Below, in pieces: positions 1 to 5,163 of a stretch of DNA of 5,163 bases (its first letter is position 1; each line of letters begins with the position of its first letter). Source of the DNA: CAJWPI01 sp964635015 (GTDB lineage: Bacteria; Pseudomonadota; Gammaproteobacteria; Magnimaribacterales; Magnimaribacteraceae); the NCBI GenBank assembly GCA_964635015.1, contig CAZWMS010000058.1, forward strand, positions 1-5,163, given 5' to 3'. The position numbers and the translations under genes are program-made. The notes below the pieces were generated by a model that was not told the origin of the DNA, did not search any database, and saw only the letters and a list, made by a program, of their open reading frames with translations.

Positions 1-311
1 AGGGAAAAGGTTTTGAATATATGTATAGACTTATGATTGCTTCTTTTAGGAAAGGAGAAGATATTGGGAAAAAAAGATATTTGAGAAAGTTAATAGAAGA
101 CCTTCAATTGGAATGGAATGAAGCTGAGAAGCATTTAGATAGTGATGGATGGAAAGAAATTTTAGAAAAGAATAGGCTTATTATGTACGAAGGTTATTCT
201 TGGGGAGTTCCTACTTTTAGAATAGTTGATGGAGAAGAAAACTTTACTACTTGGGGCCAAGATAGAATTTGGCTTGTAGAAGATGAAATCATTAAACGTT
301 TAAATCAATAG
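1..311 (+). CDS. DsbA-like / 2-hydroxychromene-2-carboxylate isomerase family protein, C-terminal part (5' end outside window)
   Basis: This is the C-terminal half of a thioredoxin-fold protein of the DsbA / HCCA isomerase / GST-kappa group. Members isomerise 2-hydroxychromene-2-carboxylate in naphthalene-type aromatic breakdown using glutathione, or act on related glutathione-dependent substrates. The reading frame is open to the left edge (first whole codon at base 3), so the ATG at 21-23 is an internal Met and not the start. Counting that Met as residue 1, the family marks are the segment around FRKGEDI (9-15), the WGVPTF motif (61-66) with the cis-proline that borders the active site in thioredoxin folds, and the closing WGQDR (78-82) followed by a final helix. 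The N-terminal active-site region is not visible, so glutathione isomerase cannot be told apart from another DsbA-like oxidoreductase. The protein ends with TAG at 309-311. It lies 9 bases before a serine hydrolase gene on the same strand and is probably in one transcript with it. Family assignment is fairly sure; the substrate is unknown. Confidence 0.8.
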   Translation, partial: GKGFEYMYRLMIASFRKGEDIGKKRYLRKLIEDLQLEWNEAEKHLDSDGWKEILEKNRLIMYEGYSWGVPTFRIVDGEENFTTWGQDRIWLVEDEIIKRLNQ

Positions 312-314
312 GAG
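310..314 (+). promoter_or_regulatory. Ribosome binding site AGGAG of the serine hydrolase gene, overlapping the upstream stop codon
   Basis: AGGAG is followed by a 6-base spacer (AATTGT) and then the ATG at 321-323. Its first two bases are the last two of the TAG stop at 309-311. The overlap fixes the start of the downstream gene and suggests that the two genes are translated from one mRNA. It is the only clear Shine-Dalgarno sequence at a gene start in the window. Confidence 0.75.
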
Positions 315-320
315 AATTGT

Positions 321-1454
321 ATGGAAGTGCATGGGGTTTGTGATCCAAAGTTCACCAAAGTTAAAGAGATATTTGCTGATCTTTACCTGCAAGAAAGGGA
401 ATTAGGTTCAGCATTTGCCATATTTAAAGATGGCAAACCTCTTGTAAACATTTGGGCAGGTTACCAGGATCTAAAAAAAACTAAAAAATGGCAAGAAGAT
501 ACTCTTGTTACTGTGTACTCTACTACCAAAGGCATTGCAGCTTTATGTATTGCTCTAGCTGTTGAAAAAGGACTTCTTGATTATCAAGACAGGGTAGAAA
601 AATATTGGCCAGAATTTGGATGTAATGGGAAAGAAGAAATAACTGTTTCAATGCTAATGTCCCATCAAGCTGGAATATGCAGCCCTCTAACAAAAAATAT
701 AGATGACTACTATAACCAGGAATCTATGGCCAAAAAACTAGCTTCGATGCAACCTATTTGGGAACCAGGAACCGCATGTGGTTATCACTCTATGACATAT
801 GGATGGCTGGTAGCTGAATTAATTTTAAGGGTAACAGGTAAAACAATTGGAACGTTTTTTCGGGAAGAAATAGGTGATAAAAATGATATAGATTTTTTTA
901 TTGGTCTACCTGAAGCCGAAGAGTGCAGGGTTGCTGAATTAGAATCTTTTGAGAAGACCTTAGATAACCAAAACAGGAACGCTGATAAAAGAATAGAGTT
1001 AACTGTTGCTCAAGAAGCTTTAAAAAAATCTGTTAATACTATAGATCATCATAATTCAAGAGAGTGGAGGCAAGCTGAAATACCTGCAGCAAATGGACAA
1101 GGAAGTGCAGCTGGGTTAGCGAAACTATATAGCTTAGTTACTCCTGAAGACTTATCTTTAAGAATTTTAGATGAAAGAACTATCAAAGAAATGACAAAGA
1201 CACAAATAGAGGGTAAAGATCTGGTATTAAGAGTTTCCTTACGATGGGGAAATGGTTTTGTGCTGAATAAACATAGATTTGTTTATGGTCCTGTAGAGAA
1301 GGCTTTTGGTCATTCAGGATATGGAGGTTCTTGTGCCTTTTCTGATCCAGAAAATAAAATAGGCATGTCTTATGTGATGAATAAAATGGAAAATAATTTT
1401 GCTGGAGATGCCCGTTCTATTCAATTGATCAACGCAGCCTATGAGTGTATATAG
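321..1454 (+). CDS. Serine hydrolase of the beta-lactamase (class C-like) / family VIII esterase group
   Basis: A complete 377-residue protein with the beta-lactamase/transpeptidase-like fold (Pfam Beta-lactamase, PF00144), close to the usual length of EstB-type family VIII esterases. The nucleophile motif SxxK is S67-T-T-K70 with Tyr66 in front, as is typical of these esterases. The second motif is the Tyr155-His-Ser stretch in CGYHSMTYGW, in place of the YxN of class C beta-lactamases. Near the C-terminus, GHSGYGGS (330-337) stands where class C enzymes have KTG. This pattern fits an esterase or amidase-like hydrolase better than a true beta-lactamase. There is no signal peptide: the start MEVHGVCDPKF matches the usual beginning of the family, so the enzyme is expected in the cytoplasm. 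The start is supported by AGGAG 6 bases upstream. The segment EIPAANGQGSAAGLAKLY (about 251-268) is another family mark. The gene follows the DsbA/HCCA isomerase-like gene and converges with the gene on the other strand. The substrate cannot be read from the sequence; antibiotic resistance should not be assumed. Confidence 0.9.
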   Translation: MEVHGVCDPKFTKVKEIFADLYLQERELGSAFAIFKDGKPLVNIWAGYQDLKKTKKWQEDTLVTVYSTTKGIAALCIALAVEKGLLDYQDRVEKYWPEFGCNGKEEITVSMLMSHQAGICSPLTKNIDDYYNQESMAKKLASMQPIWEPGTACGYHSMTYGWLVAELILRVTGKTIGTFFREEIGDKNDIDFFIGLPEAEECRVAELESFEKTLDNQNRNADKRIELTVAQEALKKSVNTIDHHNSREWRQAEIPAANGQGSAAGLAKLYSLVTPEDLSLRILDERTIKEMTKTQIEGKDLVLRVSLRWGNGFVLNKHRFVYGPVEKAFGHSGYGGSCAFSDPENKIGMSYVMNKMENNFAGDARSIQLINAAYECI

Positions 1455-1468
1455 TTTTGGATGTTATC
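1455..1468. other. 14-base convergent junction without a visible terminator
   Basis: The plus-strand unit stops with TAG at 1452-1454 and the minus-strand unit with TAA at 1469-1471 (read on the minus strand). The spacer holds no hairpin followed by a T-run on either strand. The only complementarity seen is TTTTGG (1455-1460) with CCAAAA (1502-1507), 41 bases apart, which is too weak and distant to be a convincing intrinsic terminator. Termination probably relies on Rho, or the transcripts overlap. Confidence 0.6.
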
Positions 1469-2428
1469 TTAGGTAATAATATTTAAAAGTCTCTCTAACA
1501 ACCAAAAACTCCCAATACCTCCTATAGAATAAGAAGCAAACTGGTAACTTGCTTTAGAAATATAGATCCTATTTAAAAACCATATTAGGAATAATGCAAA
1601 AGGGATAATAATAATTTGTCCTATCTCAATTCCAATATTAAAGAATAACAATGATAGACCTAATTCATTACTTGAGAAGCCTATCTGAGCTAAAGCTCCA
1701 GCAAATCCAAATCCATGTATAAGGCCAAAACCGAAAGCTATCAACCAGGGAGTCCGAAGATATTTTTTTTTCTCTCCTACCTCCAAAGCAAGATAGATTA
1801 AAGTTAAAGCTATTAAGGCTTCTGCTAAAGATTGAGAAATCCTTATCAGGTCTAAAACTGATAAAACCAAAGTTAGGCTATGTGCCACAGTGAAAGCTGT
1901 AATGGTTTTAATTAATGTTCCGATTCCTTGTACTACAAAAATCAACCCAATTATAAATAAGATATGGTCTATGCCACTTAATAAATGTTCAACTCCTAGC
2001 CTAAAATAACTTGTTGGGTATAAAGTTGTCTCAAGAGGGATAATTAATTTAGGATTTTCAACACTTACTAAACTTTCAAAAGTTGATCCATCTAAATACT
2101 TTATGGTTACTAAAGCATCAACCATGCGAGACAATCCTTTAAAATTTATTTCTTTTGCTTTAATTGACTCACTACAAGTTATGGTTAGTTCTAGCTTAGA
2201 ATATTTTCTTCCTACATAAGGTAAGGACTTATTCTCTTCCTCACATATTTGAGGTAAATCTATCTCTCCTTTATTGACGCTTGCATTAATAGGAAATAAC
2301 CAAGTGACTTCATACTTATTTAATTCATTTTCTTCTAAAACTAAACGAGCAGGATTTAATTCATGTGAGTTTATTTGGAAAGAAAAAAGCAGTGATAGAA
2401 GCAACAGAGATTTACAACAAGATGCCAT
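1469..2428 (-). CDS. HupE/UreJ-family membrane protein with exported N-terminal domain (probable metal transporter)
   Basis: A 319-residue inner-membrane protein of the HupE/UreJ family (the HupE_UreJ_2 type). Classic HupE and UreJ proteins are nickel (or cobalt) permeases serving hydrogenase and urease; the metal here is unknown. A signal peptide (LLLLSLLFSFQINS, about 8-21) is followed by HELNPARL, so the mature chain probably begins with or near His22. Residues about 22-135 form a soluble, probably periplasmic domain with two cysteines (C62, C85) that could form a disulfide. About six membrane segments follow, near 150-168, 171-193, 199-217, 227-250, 256-285 and 297-316. Conserved motifs sit in them: GVEHLLSGIDH (145-155), FTVAHSLT (179-186), HGFGFAGAL (238-246) and FNIGIEIGQ (263-271), giving the His/Asp/Glu residues expected for metal binding. 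The ATG lies 2 bases after the stop of the isomerase gene and has no clear Shine-Dalgarno, which suggests translational coupling. It is the last gene of the minus-strand unit. No urease or hydrogenase gene is visible. The family call is sure; metal and direction of transport are inferred. Confidence 0.9.
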   Translation of the reverse strand: MASCCKSLLLLSLLFSFQINSHELNPARLVLEENELNKYEVTWLFPINASVNKGEIDLPQICEEENKSLPYVGRKYSKLELTITCSESIKAKEINFKGLSRMVDALVTIKYLDGSTFESLVSVENPKLIIPLETTLYPTSYFRLGVEHLLSGIDHILFIIGLIFVVQGIGTLIKTITAFTVAHSLTLVLSVLDLIRISQSLAEALIALTLIYLALEVGEKKKYLRTPWLIAFGFGLIHGFGFAGALAQIGFSSNELGLSLLFFNIGIEIGQIIIIPFALFLIWFLNRIYISKASYQFASYSIGGIGSFWLLERLLNIIT

Positions 2429-2430
2429 AG

Positions 2431-3231
2431 CTAATCAGTAAATTTTGGATTTATAACTATCTTGTATTCGGCCTTTAAGTCGTTTAAATAACTTTTGTCT
2501 AGTTCTTCTTGCCTTTTTAGAAGGAAATCCGATAAAACTTGATTAAAAACTTCTTCAAAAGAAGCTTCTTTTGGTTGAGTTTTTCCTAGAAGAAGAATTA
2601 AGTGACTACCATAAATAGACCTAAAGGGTCCTGACCATTGATTTAAATTTATGTTATCTAAATTCTTTGAGAAGCCCTTACCAAAAATTCTTTCAATCTC
2701 TTTATCTGTTTTTAATGAAAAGTTTTTTTTATCCATAAAAGGATCACTTCTAATGCCTTCATCACTTTGAATTAATTTAATTAGAGCTTCTTCTGCTCTT
2801 TTCCAACCTTGTTGATCTTTAGAGAAATAATGGTGGGTAAAAGTATATTTGGCGTCTTGAAAGTAATTGGACTTATGTTTGAGAAAATAGTCCTGTAAAT
2901 CCTTTTTTGAAGGCTCTTTTGTATTTATCTCTTGTCTTAGAAAACCTAACTTCTGTGCTAATCTTCTTTTTATAATAATATCGTTCTTGTCTAATCCTAA
3001 TTTAAGAGCCTCTCTATAGAGGATTTCTTCCTCTACTAACTGATTTATTATCTTACTAATTTCGTCTTCATTTGGTTCTCTTCCTACCTGTTCTTGCCAA
3101 CTGGCTATTAAACTTTCTATTTCATCATCATAAATTACTATAGTATCTTCGGCTTCGTATGAACCTAGGAAAAGATCAAGTAAAAATATACCTAATCCTA
3201 TAGAGAAGAAGATTATCAGCTTCTTGTACAA
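2431..3231 (-). CDS. Membrane-anchored parvulin (PpiC)-type peptidyl-prolyl cis-trans isomerase
   Basis: A 266-residue periplasmic foldase candidate, which would speed cis-trans isomerisation of prolyl bonds in exported proteins. Residues 4-23 (KLIIFFSIGLGIFLLDLFLG) form one hydrophobic segment after two lysines. This looks like a signal anchor leaving the rest in the periplasm. A charged helical region (about 30-105), with NQLVEEEILYREALKLGLD (63-81), resembles the SurA/PpiC N-terminal chaperone region. The isomerase domain follows (about 125-218): FTHHYF (131-136) supplies a His where parvulins have their first active-site His, and WSGPFRSIYGSHLILL (199-214) holds the second at H210. A helical tail closes the protein. 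The start is uncertain. The codon used here is TTG at 3229-3231, with no good Shine-Dalgarno; an in-frame ATT at 3241-3243 would add MQKA, and a stop lies at 3247-3249, so no ATG start exists upstream. The gene sits 19 bases after the DUF3604 gene and 2 bases before the HupE/UreJ gene, which suggests a role in folding one of these exported products. Confidence 0.85.
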   Translation of the reverse strand: MYKKLIIFFSIGLGIFLLDLFLGSYEAEDTIVIYDDEIESLIASWQEQVGREPNEDEISKIINQLVEEEILYREALKLGLDKNDIIIKRRLAQKLGFLRQEINTKEPSKKDLQDYFLKHKSNYFQDAKYTFTHHYFSKDQQGWKRAEEALIKLIQSDEGIRSDPFMDKKNFSLKTDKEIERIFGKGFSKNLDNINLNQWSGPFRSIYGSHLILLLGKTQPKEASFEEVFNQVLSDFLLKRQEELDKSYLNDLKAEYKIVINPKFTD

Positions 3232-3250
3232 TGCTTTTTGAATAAATTAA
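3229..3250 (-). promoter_or_regulatory. Unusual translation start region of the PpiC-type isomerase gene
   Basis: Between the stop of the DUF3604 gene (TAG, 3251-3253) and the first codons of the isomerase, the minus strand reads TTAATTTATTCAAAAAGCA and then TTG. There is no ATG or GTG in frame and no GGAG-like sequence; the best purine stretch is AAAAAG, 2 bases before the TTG. Either TTG (3229-3231) or ATT (3241-3243) would have to serve as start, probably by ribosomes arriving from the gene just upstream. Confidence 0.5.
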
Positions 3251-5163
3251 CTATGTACTTGGTGTGTACCAAATTGGAGAGGACCAAGCCCTTTCTTGAA
3301 TAGTCGTATGTAAGTCTGGTCGAGGTTCAAAATCATTCTTTATAGCATCCCAAGTAGACCATCTACAGGTTGGGTTTTCTAAAACTCTTACATAATAAAA
3401 GGATTTTTCTTTAGGGTTAAAATCTGGATCCTTCCATAAAGCTTTAAGCTCTGAAGACCCTACTCCAGCATAAGTGGAACAATCCTGTATATTTACACTT
3501 GCACCATTGTCAGGGCATCTATTTGTTACAGGATCAACTTTAAGACCACCTGAACAGACCACATCGTATACCACTTCAGTAGGTGCTCCGGAAACCTGAG
3601 CGACCGAACCTTTGACGATTTGGATCCTTTGTAAAGGAGCACCATTAACATCCCTTAGAGCCCAAACCAGAAAATCAGGTGATTGCTGGTCTGAATACAC
3701 TAAATCTCCTCCCATAGGAACGCCCTTTGAATATGCTATTTTTTCCATATCATCATCATTTAACATCGACACTTTGAAGCCTTTACCTGCAAAAAACCTT
3801 AGTTTTATACGTGTACCAGAAGTTGCATATGTTTCTTTCCTTCGAAAGGCATTAAAAATTGATTCACGTGTATTTTCTTCGGCCCATACAACAGCTAATC
3901 CTGATGCTCCCCATTCTTTAAATGGCGGATCATTGTAGTAATCATTTCCTATCTTCTTGAGAGATACCAAACGAGACGCAACACCTTGCTCAACGGCATC
4001 TAGCTGAATTGAACCTGTTTCATCTGCTACGCCCATAGCTTGTAACATTTCCGTACTTAATGGTACTGAACCGCGTAGTTCAGGAGTTCCATCTATAATT
4101 CCTATTTTTGAATTAAAATTAGATTCATCATCAGATATTGCACCAGTGTGAGTATCACTAGCACCTACCATTCCAAACTTATAGGGATTGCCTCTGTTTT
4201 CTTCTTGTAGACCCAGACCATCTAAATAGGCCTGTCTAACATAACTTCCAAAAGGTCTACTATAGCCAGGATGTCCTACTCTTACAGTCATTATCTCAAA
4301 ATCTGCCCATTCATCGTTCGGGGATAATAACGGGTGTGTATCAGAAGTACCTTTAACTTGTGTCATCTCAACTAAAGGTTCGTTTCGCATTCTAAAATCA
4401 GCATAATCCACATTTACTGGATATCCATTCCAATTTTCTAACTCAAACATTTGGCCATTAGAACCATTCGGATTATGAGGTATAGCTATAGTATCAACAC
4501 CCTGTTCTCTCAAATTATCCATCCAAGACCATAAATCTTCAGGATTTAAAGATTTCAATCTTGAAAAAGGTTCTAATGTGACTTTGCTTCCTGAAAAGAT
4601 AACATTCCTGTGTAGATTTCCTCCTTCAAAAGGAGGGGTGCCATACGGGTTTAATAATGAAGCACCCTTATCTGTAAAACTTGTTGAAGATGTATATTCA
4701 TAAGCTACAAAAGTAGTAAATTTTCCTGGGTCATTATGCCTTTGAGCACTTGAAATAACATCTCTCCATGCAGTTCTATGGATATCTACATCGAACATAG
4801 TTGAAGCACGTGCTTGGTCACCTGTAAATAAATATTCTATAGCTCCCCACCAGCTGATATTTTGAGATGCTTGTGTTACCCAATAGGCAAACAAATTAGC
4901 TCTTTCAGGAACTGATGCTATCGTTCGGTTATCTTCTCTGTTGAGGTTGCGGAAGGGTTCAGTGCCAGCTCTTGTATTATTAGGATCTGCCCAACCAGGT
5001 ACACTGCCTAGTAGAAATCCATGATCTGTTACAGCATAAAAATCAAGAGGTTCACGTAACTGCATATCGTAACCTAATGGATGCTTGATAATTCCTCCTT
5101 TAGCATAGCTATAAGCATCGTCCGGTGTTGCTGTAGTTCCAAAAATAAAGGCATCAAATGAAT
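3251..5163 (-). CDS. DUF3604 family protein, probable exported PHP-like metal-dependent hydrolase (5' end outside window)
   Basis: At least 636 residues of a DUF3604 protein (PF12228), a poorly characterised family related to PHP-type metal-dependent phosphoesterases. The frame is open to the right edge. The ATG at 5063-5065 is only an internal Met: the residues before it (SFDAFIFGTTATPDDAY and on) are typical of the family just after its first metal motif (D-L-H-x-H-T), which lies outside the window together with any signal peptide. Counting that Met as residue 1, likely metal or active-site motifs are TDH (13-15), Glu123 in AYEYTS, His152 in NLHRNVIF, IPHN (195-198) and SDTH (303-306). The C-terminal part, with a possible beta-sandwich, holds four cysteines (C504, C517, C529, C567), which fits disulfides in an exported protein, and ends with the family's ERAWSSPIWYTP stretch. 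Length and C-terminus look complete and there is no frameshift. It is the first visible gene of the trio with the isomerase and the HupE/UreJ protein. The gene is richer in GC than the two after it. The substrate is unknown. Confidence 0.92.
   Translation of the reverse strand, partial: SFDAFIFGTTATPDDAYSYAKGGIIKHPLGYDMQLREPLDFYAVTDHGFLLGSVPGWADPNNTRAGTEPFRNLNREDNRTIASVPERANLFAYWVTQASQNISWWGAIEYLFTGDQARASTMFDVDIHRTAWRDVISSAQRHNDPGKFTTFVAYEYTSSTSFTDKGASLLNPYGTPPFEGGNLHRNVIFSGSKVTLEPFSRLKSLNPEDLWSWMDNLREQGVDTIAIPHNPNGSNGQMFELENWNGYPVNVDYADFRMRNEPLVEMTQVKGTSDTHPLLSPNDEWADFEIMTVRVGHPGYSRPFGSYVRQAYLDGLGLQEENRGNPYKFGMVGASDTHTGAISDDESNFNSKIGIIDGTPELRGSVPLSTEMLQAMGVADETGSIQLDAVEQGVASRLVSLKKIGNDYYNDPPFKEWGASGLAVVWAEENTRESIFNAFRRKETYATSGTRIKLRFFAGKGFKVSMLNDDDMEKIAYSKGVPMGGDLVYSDQQSPDFLVWALRDVNGAPLQRIQIVKGSVAQVSGAPTEVVYDVVCSGGLKVDPVTNRCPDNGASVNIQDCSTYAGVGSSELKALWKDPDFNPKEKSFYYVRVLENPTCRWSTWDAIKNDFEPRPDLHTTIQERAWSSPIWYTPST

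Noticed and set aside
21..23. ATG as start of the first gene
   Set aside because: The frame is open to base 3, and a protein starting here would lack the whole N-terminal half of the thioredoxin fold, including its active site.
414..437. Perfect 7-bp inverted repeat TTTGCCA / TGGCAAA with a 10-base loop
   Set aside because: It lies in the coding region of the serine hydrolase, encodes ordinary family sequence (FAIFKDGK), has no T-run after it and is likely chance.
321..1454. Annotation as a beta-lactamase resistance gene
   Set aside because: The YxN and KTG motifs of class C beta-lactamases are replaced by YHS and HSG, and there is no signal peptide; the pattern fits an esterase-type hydrolase.
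1455..1507. TTTTGG / CCAAAA complementarity as a bidirectional terminator
   Set aside because: Only 6 base pairs of mostly A/T with a 41-base loop, and no T-run placed after the stem.
3612..3938. A 108-codon open frame on the plus strand
   Set aside because: It lies wholly inside the DUF3604 gene on the opposite strand, where the protein has clear family motifs; the plus-strand product resembles nothing and has no ribosome binding site, so it is a shadow frame.
5063..5065. ATG as start of the DUF3604 gene
   Set aside because: The frame stays open to the window edge and the residues before this Met match the DUF3604 family, so it is internal.

Overview
The window is a tightly packed, AT-rich piece of bacterial chromosome with five protein genes, two of them cut by the window edges. 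No gap between genes exceeds 19 bases. No RNA genes, mobile elements, CRISPR arrays or long repeats were seen. The low GC, minimal spacers and Lys/Ile-rich proteins, together with exported envelope proteins of Gram-negative type, suggest a streamlined, probably marine gammaproteobacterium (SAR86-like is a reasonable guess). That placement is inference, because there is no phylogenetic marker gene here.

Left part, plus strand (1-1454). The 3' end of a DsbA-like / 2-hydroxychromene-2-carboxylate isomerase-like gene is followed after 9 bases by a complete family VIII esterase / class C beta-lactamase-fold serine hydrolase. The ribosome binding site of the second gene overlaps the stop codon of the first, so they are probably co-transcribed. 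Both look cytoplasmic; a catabolic or detoxifying role is plausible but unproven.

Right part, minus strand (5163 down to 1469). Three genes follow each other with gaps of 19 and 2 bases: a DUF3604 protein (PHP-like metal-dependent hydrolase family, 5' end outside the window), a membrane-anchored parvulin (PpiC)-type peptidyl-prolyl isomerase, and a HupE/UreJ-family membrane protein with an exported N-terminal domain. The two units converge with only 14 bases between their stop codons and no recognisable intrinsic terminator.

The minus-strand trio is the most interesting content. It pairs an uncharacterised, probably metal-dependent and probably exported hydrolase with a foldase and a relative of nickel/cobalt permeases, and no urease or hydrogenase gene is visible. 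A working hypothesis is that the foldase and the transporter help fold the DUF3604 enzyme or supply its metal. No promoter for either unit lies in the window; both must be beyond its ends.
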